DNA of 64,000 nucleotides from Rhodocyclales bacterium (GTDB taxonomy: Bacteria; Pseudomonadota; Gammaproteobacteria; Burkholderiales; Rhodocyclaceae): the NCBI GenBank assembly GCA_016183655.1, contig JACPEH010000027.1, positions 1-64,000 of the forward strand. Reading direction: 5' to 3'. Of this stretch, positions 21,196 through 32,143 are shown one piece after another (positions within the stretch are counted from its first letter, which is position 1; each line of letters begins with the position of its first letter). Position numbers and translations under genes: made by a program. Under the pieces are notes generated by a model. That model did no database searches, was not told the DNA's origin, and saw only the letters and a list, made by a program, of their open reading frames with translations.

Positions 21196-22557
21196 TCAAT
21201 GGGCCAGCGCTTCGTTCTGTGTCGCGACGCGCTCGGCCGGCGTTTCCGGGTGGAGCATCTGCTTGACCAGCAAGGCGACGGCACCGGCGACGCCGGCAAT
21301 CGAAACGACCATGAATATTTCGCTGAAACCGAGCTGCCTGAGCGCCAGCTCGGCGACCAGGAACGACCCGGCAATGCCGCCGAAACGGCCGATGCCGATC
21401 ATCCAGGCGACGCCGGTGGCCCGGCCGGCGGTCGGGTAGAAGGCGGCGGCCAGCGAGCCCATCGAGGACTGCGCGGTATTCATGAAGACCCCGGCGGCAA
21501 AGACGACGACGACCAGCAGACCGACCTTGCCGGCCGCTTGCCCGATGGCGAAGATGGCCAACGCGGCCAGGCCGTAGCAGGCGGCGACGACGCGGTCGGC
21601 GTTGAAGCGGTCCATCAGCCAGCCGCTGACGATGGCGCCGATGCCGCCGAGCGGGAAGAGCGCGGCGATCAGGGTGGCGTCCTTGGGGCTCAGGCCGGCA
21701 TCCTTGAACAGCACGGGCATCCAGTTGATCAGCGAATAGAAGATGACCAGGCCCATGAAATAGGCGATCCACAACATCACCGAACCGCTGAGATAGTCGC
21801 GCGACAGCACCATGGCCAGGCCCTTGCGTTCCCCGGCCGCGGGCTTCTGCTCGGTCAGCACGAAGTCCGCCGCCTGCTCGGCGTTTTTGGCGATGCGCCG
21901 CAGCACGGCGCGTATCCGTTCGACCGGCTGCCGCTGGGCGACCAGGTAGCGGACCGACTCGGGCAGCGTGAACGCCAGCACGACAACCAGCGCCAGCGGC
22001 GCGATGCCGCCGAGCAGCAGGACGCTGCGCCAGCCCCAGAGCGGAATCATCCAGGCAGCCAGGAATCCGCCCAGCGCCGCGCCCAGCGGAAAGCCGCAAA
22101 ACATCGCGTTGGTCAGGATGGCGCGCCGCGTGGACGGCGCGTATTCGCTGAGCAGCGTGACGCCGTTGGGCATCGCCGCCCCCAGGCCGACCCCGGTGAT
22201 GCAACGCATGACGACCAGTCCATCCAGACTGTCGGCCAGCGAAGAGGCCAGGCATCCCAGCCCGAAGATCAGCACCGCGACGACGATCACCCGCTTGCGG
22301 CCGAAGCGGTCGGCCAGCGGGCCGGCGATCAAGCCGCCCCCCGCCAGGCCGAACAGTGCCGCGCTAAGCACCGGGCCGAGCGCCGAGCGGGCGATGCCCC
22401 ATTCCGCCAACAGCGACGGTGCGATATAGCCGATGGCGGCGGTATCGAAACCGTCGACCAGCATGATGAAAAAGCACAGCACGAAAACCAGCCATTGAAA
22501 GGCGGAAAACGGCTGCTCATCGAGGAAGCGTTGCACATCGACGGATTCGGTGCTCAC
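21196..22557 (-). CDS. pcaK: Aromatic acid:H+ symporter (AAHS family, PcaK-like)
   Basis: 453 residues, twelve helices. DGFDTAAIGYIAPSLLAEW in helix 1 is the AAHS hallmark, and GPLADRFGRKRV is the loop 2-3 motif. Such transporters take up 4-hydroxybenzoate, protocatechuate or vanillate with protons. A GTG start at 22557 is chosen because AGGAGACAAAAACC lies just upstream and it gives the usual short N-terminus; the frame continues upstream inside pobA. The gene sits between pobA and ligJ, which supports a protocatechuate or 4-hydroxybenzoate substrate. Confidence 0.9.
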   Translation of the reverse strand: MSTESVDVQRFLDEQPFSAFQWLVFVLCFFIMLVDGFDTAAIGYIAPSLLAEWGIARSALGPVLSAALFGLAGGGLIAGPLADRFGRKRVIVVAVLIFGLGCLASSLADSLDGLVVMRCITGVGLGAAMPNGVTLLSEYAPSTRRAILTNAMFCGFPLGAALGGFLAAWMIPLWGWRSVLLLGGIAPLALVVVLAFTLPESVRYLVAQRQPVERIRAVLRRIAKNAEQAADFVLTEQKPAAGERKGLAMVLSRDYLSGSVMLWIAYFMGLVIFYSLINWMPVLFKDAGLSPKDATLIAALFPLGGIGAIVSGWLMDRFNADRVVAACYGLAALAIFAIGQAAGKVGLLVVVVFAAGVFMNTAQSSMGSLAAAFYPTAGRATGVAWMIGIGRFGGIAGSFLVAELALRQLGFSEIFMVVSIAGVAGAVALLVKQMLHPETPAERVATQNEALAH

Positions 22558-22588
22558 GGTTTTTGTCTCCTGATTCCGGCGTCCGGGG

Positions 22589-24926
<2,338 letters not shown>

Positions 24927-24984
24927 GGGACGGATTCTTGCCCGGCCCTCTCGCCGCCGAAAGGGAAGCGCGCTACTATCAGCT

Positions 24985-24999
24985 ATACAATTTTGTTAT
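24985..24999. promoter_or_regulatory. Candidate LysR-type operator between galD and the lysR gene
   Basis: ATACAATTTTGTTAT contains the dyad ACAA-TT-TTGT and lies in the only intergenic space of the divergent pair, just at the regulator start. This is where LysR regulators usually bind and control both directions. No second half-site was identified. Confidence 0.4.
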
Positions 25000-25939
25000 G
25001 GGACGACAGAAGGTGGACCTGAAACAATTGGAATACTTCGTCCAGGTTGCCGAACTGGGCAGCTTCACCCGCGCCTCGATCGCGCTGGACATCGCCCAGC
25101 CGGCGCTGAGCCGGCAGGTGCGCCTACTGGAAACGGAATTCGGCCAGAACCTGCTGCTGCGCAACGGCCGCGGCGTCACCACCAGCGATGCCGGCAAGTT
25201 GCTGCTCGAATACGGCCGCGGCATTCTCCACCAGGTCGAACGGTTGCGCGAAGAACTCGGCCGGGCGCGCGGCGCCCTGGTCGGCCAGGTCTCCCTCGGC
25301 TTGCCGCCCAGTCTGTTGAAGATCCTGGCGGCGCCGATTTTCCGCGCCTTCAAGGCCAGCCTGCCGGCGGCCACGCTGTCGATCCGCGAAGGCCTGACCG
25401 CCGGTATGCAGGAATCGCTGGTCTCCGGCCGGCTCGACGTGGCCTTGCTGTACAACGCCTCGCCCTCGCCCGATGTCGATTTGCAGCCGCTGCTCGAAGA
25501 GGAGCTGTTCCTGGTCTCCCCGATCCACGGCGCAGCGCATGCCGCCTCGCTGCCCGAGGCGGTTACCGTGCGCGACCTGCCGGCCTTTCCGTTGATCGTG
25601 CCGAGCCGGCCGAACGCCCTGCGCATGCTGATCGAAAATGAACTGGCCAATCTCGGCCTGCGCCCCGCCATCGCCTTCGAGGTGGACGGCGTCGGCGCCA
25701 TCCTCGACCTGGTCGGCGAAGGCTTCGGCCATGCCATCCTGTCGCGCAACGCGGTGACCAACCTGGGCAGCGGCCAGCCCCTGCAGATCCGCCCCATCGC
25801 CGCCCCCGGCCTGCACGCCAAGCTGTCGTTGGCGGTCAATTCACACCGGCAGATCACCGCCACCCAGCGCGCCCTGATCGAACTGGTGCGCTTCGCCGTC
25901 GCCGAGCAATTGATGAGTACGGATCAGGAGAAACACTGA
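24998..25939 (+). CDS. LysR-type regulator of the protocatechuate 4,5-cleavage operon
   Basis: 313 residues from ATG 24998; a GTG at 25013 would give VDLKQLEYFVQVAELGSF as the start, common in this family. Winged helix-turn-helix at the N-terminus (SFTRASIALDIAQPALSRQV), then the substrate-binding-type effector domain. It is divergent from galD, the position held by ligR-type regulators in other 4,5-cleavage clusters. I infer that it activates galD to the last operon gene in response to protocatechuate or a pathway intermediate. Exact effector unknown. Confidence 0.85.
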   Translation: MGRQKVDLKQLEYFVQVAELGSFTRASIALDIAQPALSRQVRLLETEFGQNLLLRNGRGVTTSDAGKLLLEYGRGILHQVERLREELGRARGALVGQVSLGLPPSLLKILAAPIFRAFKASLPAATLSIREGLTAGMQESLVSGRLDVALLYNASPSPDVDLQPLLEEELFLVSPIHGAAHAASLPEAVTVRDLPAFPLIVPSRPNALRMLIENELANLGLRPAIAFEVDGVGAILDLVGEGFGHAILSRNAVTNLGSGQPLQIRPIAAPGLHAKLSLAVNSHRQITATQRALIELVRFAVAEQLMSTDQEKH

Positions 25940-26228
25940 TTCATTCCGCTGTCAAGGGAGGCCGCCGCCCCGTCCCCGACGTCGAGACCGGCATCAGCAG
26001 ATCGACGTAGCAGGCTGCCGGTCGGCTTCCAGCCGGCAGCCCTGGAGGTCGTCCAACCGGTTGCGTGCGGCAAGGACCCCCGCGGCGGATTTCTCGGCCC
26101 CGTCGAGGATGGCCCCGGGCAGATCGTTGCTGGCCTCGGCACCGCCTGGCAGCGCGGCGAAGTTATTGAAGGACGAACTGCATGTCGCCGCGTAGCGGCG
26201 CGGCGTACTGGTTCGTGACGTCCTTCCT
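25940..26228. other. Intergenic region without a supported gene
   Basis: About 290 bp between the LysR gene and the convergent amidohydrolase gene. Frames are short and show no family resemblance to me. A small hairpin CTGCCGG-TCGGCTTC-CAGCCGGCAG-type palindrome is near 26010-26040. It could be degraded coding sequence; nothing more can be supported. Confidence 0.45.
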
Positions 26229-27092
26229 TCAGTCCAGGCCGAGCAGCCGCCTAGCGTTTTCCTTGAGGATCAGCGGCTGGACCTCGGGTTTGAAGCCGGC
26301 GGCGGCGAAATCCTTGAGCCAGCGCTCGGGTTCGATCAGCGGGAAATCGGAGCCGAACAGCACGCGCTCCCTGAGCAGCGTGTTGGCGTACTGGACCAAC
26401 TGCGGCGGAAAGTATTTGGGCGACCAACCGGACAGGTCGATCCAGATGTTCGGCTTGTGCAGGCACAGCGACAGCGCTTCGTCCTGCCACGGCCAGCTCG
26501 GGTGGGCCATGACGATCTGCATCTCGGGGAAATCGATGGCCACCTCTTCGAGCAGCATCGGATTGGAATGGGCGAGGCGAATGCCGCCGCCGCGCGGCAT
26601 GCCGCTGCCGATGCCGGAGTGGCCGGTATGGAAGATCGCCGGCAGGCCGTGTTCGGCGATCACTTCGTAGAGCGGCCAGGCGAAGCGGTCATAGGGCTGG
26701 AAGCCCTGCACCGAGGGATGGAACTTGAAACCGCGCACGCCGTAGTCCTCGATCAGCCGCCGCGCCTCGCGGGCGCCCATGACACCCTTGTGCGGATCGA
26801 TGCTGGCGAAGGCGATCATGATGTCGGGGTTGGCTGCCGCCGCTTCGGCGATCTCCTCGTTGGGGATGCGCCGCCGGCCAAGCTGGGTTTCGGCATCGAC
26901 CGTGAACATGACGAAACCGATCTTGCGTTCGCGGTAATAGGCCACGGTCTCGGCAATGGTCGGGCGCCGGTCGGAGCCGAAGTAGCTGTCCGCGGCGCGG
27001 TCGAATTCGTCACCGAAGGCATCGTGCGCCTGGCAACACGACACCTCGGCATGGACGTGGGTGTCGATGGCAATCAGATCCTGGGTATTCAT
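26229..27092 (-). CDS. Amidohydrolase-family (amidohydrolase 2) metal-dependent hydrolase, substrate unknown
   Basis: 287 residues. The HxH metal ligands are His12 and His14 in IDTHVHAE, followed by FKFHPSVQGFQPYD, IFHTGHSG, MAHPSWPWQDEALS and LFGSDFPLIEPERW, which together form the ACMSD/amidohydrolase-2 barrel. Relatives include decarboxylases, lactone hydrolases and proteins proposed as 4-hydroxyphenyl-beta-ketoacyl-CoA hydrolases in hydroxycinnamate catabolism. The gene lies between the ligR-like gene and vanR, so a role in aromatic degradation is likely. No step of the predicted pathway is missing for it to fill. ATG 27092 is chosen because AAGGAAGAA precedes it. Confidence 0.82.
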   Translation of the reverse strand: MNTQDLIAIDTHVHAEVSCCQAHDAFGDEFDRAADSYFGSDRRPTIAETVAYYRERKIGFVMFTVDAETQLGRRRIPNEEIAEAAAANPDIMIAFASIDPHKGVMGAREARRLIEDYGVRGFKFHPSVQGFQPYDRFAWPLYEVIAEHGLPAIFHTGHSGIGSGMPRGGGIRLAHSNPMLLEEVAIDFPEMQIVMAHPSWPWQDEALSLCLHKPNIWIDLSGWSPKYFPPQLVQYANTLLRERVLFGSDFPLIEPERWLKDFAAAGFKPEVQPLILKENARRLLGLD

Positions 27093-27247
27093 TTCTTCCT
27101 TCAAAGAAGTGGCAAGGGTTTCCGGGGCGCAGCAGCCGGGGAAGAAGCAACCGGCCGGAAGCGCTCATCGACAATCGAACGGCGCGCGATCCCGGCAACG
27201 TCGGCACAGGAGATCAAGAGGCCGCCTGTCCCGGCAGAAGCTGAAGC

Positions 27248-27937
27248 CTATTCGATCGGTTTGAACAGGCTGTCGTAGCGCAAGCCGATCTGGGCGTGTT
27301 CGCGCATCAGCATTTCGACGCGGGCTGATTCGCCGCTTTCCAGCGCGTCGAACACCAGGCGGTGGTGCAATTGGGCGATGCGCAGGCGTTGGTGCGCCTT
27401 GTCGAGTTCGCCGCGCTCGATGATGATCGAATCGGCCGAGGCGAACGGCAAGTGGTTGTTGCGGGCGATGGCGTCGGCAATGACGCGGCGCTCGTCGGCA
27501 TCGACAATGGTCGCGTGGAAACGCGCATTGACCTCGCTCCAAGCACCGATGCTCTCCTCGCTCAACTGCGCCATGCCGACGATGGTCTCGCCCGCGCGCA
27601 GGCAGTCGAGCAAGGCCGCCCGCGTTTTGGGATCCAGACCGCGCTCGGCGAGCAGGCGGGCGGCCAGGCCTTCCAGCACCCCCCTGACCTCGATCGCGCA
27701 TTGCACGTCAGCCGGCGAGAAGACGCGCACCGCCAGGGCGCGCTTGCCGACCCGTTGCAGCAAGCCCTCTTGTTGCAGGGTGCGAAAGGCCAGCCGGACC
27801 GGCGTGCGCGAGACGCCCAGGGCCTCGGCGACGGGGATTTCCGCCAGCCGCTCACCCGGTGCGTAGTGGCCGTCGATGATGCGCTTGCGCAGGGCGGCGA
27901 CGATGCTGCTGTTGTCCGAAACCATGACTGGATCCAT
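27248..27937 (-). CDS. vanR: GntR/FCD-family repressor VanR
   Basis: 229 residues: winged helix (VAALRKRIIDGHYAPGERLA, then EALGVSRTPVRLAF recognition helix) and an all-helical FCD effector domain with metal-binding histidines in RFHATIVDAD and LHHRLVFDAL. It is divergent from vanAB and the intergenic DNA has ATTGGATCCAAT-type palindromes identical to the VanR operator described in Caulobacter. VanR represses vanAB until vanillate binds. The start is either ATG 27937 or ATG 27925; neither has a strong ribosome site. A third TGGATCCA palindrome overlaps the first start codon, which suggests autoregulation. Confidence 0.9.
   Translation of the reverse strand: MDPVMVSDNSSIVAALRKRIIDGHYAPGERLAEIPVAEALGVSRTPVRLAFRTLQQEGLLQRVGKRALAVRVFSPADVQCAIEVRGVLEGLAARLLAERGLDPKTRAALLDCLRAGETIVGMAQLSEESIGAWSEVNARFHATIVDADERRVIADAIARNNHLPFASADSIIIERGELDKAHQRLRIAQLHHRLVFDALESGESARVEMLMREHAQIGLRYDSLFKPIE
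27929..27936. promoter_or_regulatory. Third VanR-type palindrome over the vanR start
   Basis: TGGATCCA repeats the core of the two vanAB operators and lies across the possible vanR ATG codons (27937 and 27925). The flanks (AC and TA) deviate from the full 12-mer, so it would be a weaker site. It fits negative autoregulation. Confidence 0.5.
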
Positions 27938-27952
27938 AAATTCAATAAAAAG

Positions 27953-27981
27953 TTGATAAGCCCTGCAATTATAGCTACGAT
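27953..27981 (+). promoter_or_regulatory. Predicted sigma-70 promoter of vanAB
   Basis: TTGATA at 27953-27958 and TACGAT at 27976-27981 are separated by 17 bp. The -10 element runs into the first VanR palindrome, so bound repressor would block the polymerase. Start of transcription would fall near 27988, leaving a leader of about 35 nt. Confidence 0.5.
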
Positions 27982-28006
27982 TGGATCCAATTTGTTTGGA
28001 TCCAAC
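27980..28006. promoter_or_regulatory. Tandem VanR operators
   Basis: ATTGGATCCAAT (27980-27991) and TTTGGATCCAAC (27995-28006) have centres 15 bp apart. The first equals the VanR operator known from Caulobacter crescentus. They lie between the predicted -10 element and the vanA ribosome site. Confidence 0.88.
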
Positions 28007-28022
28007 AGAGAGAGGTCACATT

Positions 28023-29066
28023 ATGTTCCCAAAAAATACCTGGTATGTCGCCTGCACTTCCGACGAGGTTCAGGACAAGCCGCTCGGTCGGCGCATCTGC
28101 AACGAGTTGATGGTCTTCTTCCGCGACGAGGCCGGTGAGGTCGCCGCCCTCGAAGATTTCTGCCCGCACCGCGGTGCCCCGCTGTCCCTCGGCTTCGTCA
28201 AGGAAGGCCGGCTGGTCTGCGGTTACCACGGCCTGGAAATGGGCTGCAAAGGCCACACGCTGGCGATGCCGGGCCAGCGCGTGCGCGGTTTCCCGGCGAT
28301 TCGCCATTTTCCGGTGGTCGAGCGCCACGGCTTCATCTGGGTCTGGCCGGGCGCTGCGGACATGGCCGATGCCGCCCTGCTGCCGCATTTCGAATGGCAG
28401 GGCAATCCCGAGTTCGCCTACGGCGGCGGCCTGTACCACATCGCCTGCGACTATCGGCTGATGATCGACAACCTGATGGACCTGACGCACGAGACCTACG
28501 TGCACTCGACCAGCATCGGCCAGCCGGAGATCGACGAAACGCCGTGCACGACCCAGGTCGAGGGCGAGCACGTGACGACCAGCCGCTTCATGGACGGCAT
28601 CGAAGCGCCGCCGTTCTGGAAAGCCAATTTGCGCTTGAAGGGCCTGCCTGACGATCAACCGGTCGACCGCTGGCAGATCTGCCACTTCAACCCGCCCAGC
28701 CACATCATGATCGAAGTCGGCGTCGCCCTGGCCGGCAAGGGCGGCCACGCGGCCGCCGAGGAATTCAAGGCCTCAAGCTGGGTGGTGGATTTCATCACCC
28801 CGGAAAGCGATACCTCGATTCATTACTTCTGGGGGATGGCGCGCAAGTTCCGGGTCGACGATGAGAGCGTCACCGACCAGATCCGCGAGGGCCAGGGCAA
28901 GGTTTTCGCCGAGGACCAGGACATGCTGGAATTGCAGCAGCGCAACCTGCTGGCCTGGCCGGAGCGCAAGCTGTTGATGCTCAACATCGACGGCGGCGGC
29001 GTGCAGGCGCGCAAGATCATCACCGCCCGCCTCGCCGCAGAATCCAGCCAACCGCAAGCGGCGTGA
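28023..29066 (+). CDS. vanA: Vanillate O-demethylase, oxygenase subunit
   Basis: 347 residues, Rieske non-heme iron oxygenase. The Rieske ligands are Cys47, His49 (FCPHRGAP), Cys66 and His69 (CGYHGLE). The mononuclear iron region DNLMDLTHETYVHSTSIG follows. VanA removes the methyl group of vanillate as formaldehyde, giving protocatechuate. The opening MFPKNTWYVACTSDEV is typical of VanA. The start at 28023 is preceded by GAGAGAGG. Expression should be released by vanillate through VanR. No formaldehyde-detoxifying genes are in this window. Confidence 0.95.
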   Translation: MFPKNTWYVACTSDEVQDKPLGRRICNELMVFFRDEAGEVAALEDFCPHRGAPLSLGFVKEGRLVCGYHGLEMGCKGHTLAMPGQRVRGFPAIRHFPVVERHGFIWVWPGAADMADAALLPHFEWQGNPEFAYGGGLYHIACDYRLMIDNLMDLTHETYVHSTSIGQPEIDETPCTTQVEGEHVTTSRFMDGIEAPPFWKANLRLKGLPDDQPVDRWQICHFNPPSHIMIEVGVALAGKGGHAAAEEFKASSWVVDFITPESDTSIHYFWGMARKFRVDDESVTDQIREGQGKVFAEDQDMLELQQRNLLAWPERKLLMLNIDGGGVQARKIITARLAAESSQPQAA

Positions 29067-29076
29067 GGAGCGAAGC

Positions 29077-30036
29077 ATGAGCACAATGCTGGTCCGCCTC
29101 GCCGCCAAGGCGATCGAGGCCGAGAACATTTGCCGACTCGAACTGGTTCCGGCCGATGGTCTGGCCTTGCCGGCGTTTACCGCCGGCGCCCATATCGAAT
29201 TGCATCTGCCGGGCGGCCCGATTCGCTCTTACTCGTTGTGCAACGATCCGGCCGAACGGCATCGCTACGTCCTCGGCATTCTGAAGGACGTCAATTCGCG
29301 CGGCGGTTCGCGGGCGGTGCACGAACAGTTGCGGGTCGGGGATGTGCTGACCATCGGCGTGCCGCGCAATCATTTCGAACTGGATCCCGAAGCCGGGAGC
29401 AGCCTGCTGCTCGGCGGCGGCATCGGCATCACCCCCTTGCTGGCGATGGCCGAACAGCTCCAGCGAGAAAAGGCGGATTTCACCCTGCACTACACGGCCA
29501 GCCGCCGCGAACGCCTGGCTTTCGCCGAGCGACTGGCCGTCGCCCCCTATGCCGGGCGGGTGCACATCTACCTCAGCCAGGAACACCCCGGGCGACGACT
29601 GGACCTCGATTCGCTGCTGGCGGCGCCGGTGGCCGGCCGCCACCTGTACGTCTGCGGCCCGCAGCGTTTCATCAACGCCGTCCTGGCCAGCGCCCGAAGC
29701 CAGGGCTGGGACGAAGCGTGCCTGCACTGGGAGTTCTTCGCCGGCGCCCAGGCCGACGCCTCGGCCGACCGGAGTTTCGAGCTGGAAATCGCCAGCAGCG
29801 GCAAGGTGGTCCAGGTGCCGGTCGGGCAAACTGCCGTTCAGGTGCTGCTACAGGCGGGAATCATGGTGCCCGTCGCCTGCGAACAGGGGGTCTGCGGCAC
29901 CTGCCTGACCAAGGTGCTGGCCGGCACGGTCGATCATCGCGATCTCTACCTGACGCCGGAGGAGCAAGCCGCCGGCGGGCAGTTCCTGCCTTGCTGCTCG
30001 CGCGCCAAGTCGCCCCGCCTGGTCCTCGATTTGTAG
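29077..30036 (+). CDS. vanB: Vanillate O-demethylase, reductase subunit
   Basis: 319 residues: FNR-like flavin domain (RSYSLCND), NAD-binding domain (LLGGGIGITPLLAMAEQL, YVCGPQRFI) and a C-terminal plant-type [2Fe-2S] ferredoxin domain (CEQGVCGTCLTKVL with the last Cys in FLPCCSRA). It passes electrons from NADH to VanA. It begins 10 bp after the vanA stop and is co-transcribed with it. Confidence 0.94.
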   Translation: MSTMLVRLAAKAIEAENICRLELVPADGLALPAFTAGAHIELHLPGGPIRSYSLCNDPAERHRYVLGILKDVNSRGGSRAVHEQLRVGDVLTIGVPRNHFELDPEAGSSLLLGGGIGITPLLAMAEQLQREKADFTLHYTASRRERLAFAERLAVAPYAGRVHIYLSQEHPGRRLDLDSLLAAPVAGRHLYVCGPQRFINAVLASARSQGWDEACLHWEFFAGAQADASADRSFELEIASSGKVVQVPVGQTAVQVLLQAGIMVPVACEQGVCGTCLTKVLAGTVDHRDLYLTPEEQAAGGQFLPCCSRAKSPRLVLDL

Positions 30037-30070
30037 GTCGCCACGCCCCCCGAGCGCGCTGTCTTCGTGG

Positions 30071-31879
30071 TCATTCGCCCTTCTGCAAGCGATACGCCAG
30101 CTGTGCCCGCGACAAGCCGAGCAGCCGCGCCGCCGCGGCCAGATTGCCACGCGCATGGGCGACGGCCTCCTTGACCACCCGCAACTCCAGGGACTCCAGC
30201 GACAAGGCCTGGCCCGCCTCGTTTTTGCCGGCGAGCAACAAGTCGAGATAAGGGAATTCGCTCTTCGGCGTCGGCGCGGCGGTATCGAGCGCATCCGGTT
30301 TTTCGCTCGACAATTCGCCGCGCTGGCCAACCGAGTAAAGGGCATCGAGGGCAATTCTCTCGCTGCGGAAGATATGGGGCAGATCGATCAGTTCCCCATC
30401 CTCGGCGGCAATGACGCCGCGTTCGACGAGGTTTTGCAACTCACGGATGTTGCCCGGATAAGCGTAATTCAACAGCACCCGGACGGCGCGCGGCGTGAAG
30501 CCGGCCAGCTCGCGGCCATGCCGCTGGCAGTAGCGGCGCAGGAAATAGCTGAGCAGCAGCGGAATGTCGTCGCGCCGTTCGCGCAGCGGCGGCAGGTGAA
30601 TCGGGTAGACGTTCAGGCGGAAGAACAGATCCTCACGGAAGCGCCCCTGCCGGGCTTCTTCCTGCAGGTCGACGTTGGTGGCGGCGACCAGGCGAACGTC
30701 GACTTCGATGGCCTTGGTGCCGCCGACCCGCTCGATGATCCCTTCCTGCAGGGCGCGCAACAGCTTGCCTTGGGAAACAAGGCTCAAGGTGCCGATTTCG
30801 TCGAGGAACAGGGTGCCGCCGTCGGCCCGCTCGAAACGCCCCGGACGCGACACCGTGGCGCCGGTAAAGGCCCCCCTTTCGACGCCGAACAATTCGGACT
30901 CGACCAAGGTTTCCGGAATGGCGGCGCAATTGACGGAGATGAAGGGCTTGTCCTTGCGCCGGCTGATGTCGTGCAGCATGGCGGCGAACAATTCCTTGCC
31001 GACCCCGGATTCGCCGGTAAACAGCACGGTGGCCTGGGTCGGCGCGACCCGTTTCAACATGTGGCAAGCGCCGTTGAAGGCCGCTGACACACCGACCATG
31101 TGGTTCTTGCCCAAGGTCTGGCCGGGCTCGCCGCCGGCCGGCAGGGGCGCCGCCTCGACGCCGACCGAAGCGCCGCCGAAGGCTTCGCTGCTGACGAAGC
31201 TCTCGGCATTGAGATAGCGCAGATCCTCTTCGACATCCGGCCACTCTTCGGCCGGCCGGCCAACGACCCGGCAGAGACGACAACCGGTAGCCCGGCATTC
31301 CACTTCGCGAAAGACGATCAGCTTGCCGAGCAGCGTACTGACATAGCCGATCGCATAGCCGGTCAGGTTCCAGCAGGCCGGCTCGCTGCCGAAGCCATAG
31401 GCGGCGACATGTTCGTCGACCTCGCTGGAGTTGTGCCAGATGAACTCGCCGTGATAGCTCCCCTTGCCCGCGTCGAACGTCAGTTGCACCGGCTCGACCT
31501 TGACCATGCCTTCCAGCGCATGCAGGCGGGTGCCGGCCAGGAACTGCGCCATCGGCTCAGCATCCGGCCACTGGTTACGCACCAGTTCGGCATCGCGCAC
31601 ACCGGAGGCGTAGCCCGTCCGGGTCAACAAGCCGCGTGCCCGCTCGATGCCGAGGGTCGAGATCAACTCCTTGCGCAGCACGCCGAGGGTGCTGTTGCGC
31701 ATCAGCAGCATGCGCTGGTCGTCCATCCAGATTCGGCCGTCGCCCGGCGAGAAGAACAGGCATTCGGTGAGGTCGCGCAGGCTGGGCGCCGATTGGTTGC
31801 CCTGCTCGCCCTCCTTCGACAGCAACATGGTGCCGGTGGCGCGAGAGACCTCGGCGAGCGAAATGCGTTTGGTTGCCAA
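30071..31879 (-). CDS. XylR/DmpR-type sigma-54 activator with V4R sensor domain
   Basis: 602 residues: N-terminal XylR_N/V4R effector region (about 40-215) with the Cys cluster ECRATGCRLC at 184-193, AAA+ domain with Walker A GESGVGKE (279-286) and GAFTGA (326-331), and a Fis-type C-terminal helix-turn-helix ending RAQLAYRLQKGE. Activators with this layout bind aromatic effectors directly (phenols, xylenes). It is divergent from vdh, which has a near-perfect -24/-12 promoter at 32080. I infer that it activates the vdh...fcs run in response to a phenylpropanoid or an aromatic aldehyde. The effector is not deducible. Confidence 0.9.
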   Translation of the reverse strand: MATKRISLAEVSRATGTMLLSKEGEQGNQSAPSLRDLTECLFFSPGDGRIWMDDQRMLLMRNSTLGVLRKELISTLGIERARGLLTRTGYASGVRDAELVRNQWPDAEPMAQFLAGTRLHALEGMVKVEPVQLTFDAGKGSYHGEFIWHNSSEVDEHVAAYGFGSEPACWNLTGYAIGYVSTLLGKLIVFREVECRATGCRLCRVVGRPAEEWPDVEEDLRYLNAESFVSSEAFGGASVGVEAAPLPAGGEPGQTLGKNHMVGVSAAFNGACHMLKRVAPTQATVLFTGESGVGKELFAAMLHDISRRKDKPFISVNCAAIPETLVESELFGVERGAFTGATVSRPGRFERADGGTLFLDEIGTLSLVSQGKLLRALQEGIIERVGGTKAIEVDVRLVAATNVDLQEEARQGRFREDLFFRLNVYPIHLPPLRERRDDIPLLLSYFLRRYCQRHGRELAGFTPRAVRVLLNYAYPGNIRELQNLVERGVIAAEDGELIDLPHIFRSERIALDALYSVGQRGELSSEKPDALDTAAPTPKSEFPYLDLLLAGKNEAGQALSLESLELRVVKEAVAHARGNLAAAARLLGLSRAQLAYRLQKGE

Positions 31880-32029
31880 AAAAGCCTCCGGAAAAATTCA
31901 TCAAAACATAAAAAAGCGCTCTCGGGCGAGCCCGGGAAAGTTTAAAAAATCGCACTTTCACTCGCGGCGAAAAACACGCTGCAGCGCACAAGCAAGACCC
32001 GAAAAAATCCGTTTCGTCTTTTTCTTATT

Positions 32030-32045
32030 AGTCATTTACGTGACT
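32030..32045. promoter_or_regulatory. Inverted repeat upstream of the vdh promoter, candidate activator site
   Basis: AGTCA-N6-TGACT lies 35 bp upstream of the -24 element. It may belong to the activator-binding region, although XylR-type sites normally sit 100-200 bp upstream. The AT-rich tract 31890-32030 could hold the main sites; no clear TTGATC-type palindrome was seen. Confidence 0.3.
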
Positions 32046-32079
32046 GCGTCGGTGCAACAAGTCGAGTCGAAATCCTGGC

Positions 32080-32095
32080 TGGCACATCAATTGCC
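32080..32095 (+). promoter_or_regulatory. Sigma-54 (-24/-12) promoter for the vdh...fcs genes
   Basis: TGGCACATCAATTGCC has TGGCAC and TTGC at the exact sigma-54 spacing. The start would be near 32107, leaving a 37-nt leader to the vdh ATG at 32144. The divergent GAFTGA activator supports the assignment. Confidence 0.88.
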
Positions 32096-32143
32096 AATAG
32101 GAAAATAAGTTTAACCCTATTTAATCAAACGCCGGAGACGTCG

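Noticed and set aside
25940..26142. 72-codon minus-strand frame after the LysR gene
   Set aside because: Low-complexity Pro/Arg/Ser-rich translation, no ribosome site and no family resemblance.
32030..32045. AGTCA-N6-TGACT as the main activator site for the V4R regulator
   Set aside because: Too close to the -24 element for a typical NtrC-type upstream site; kept only as a low-confidence candidate.
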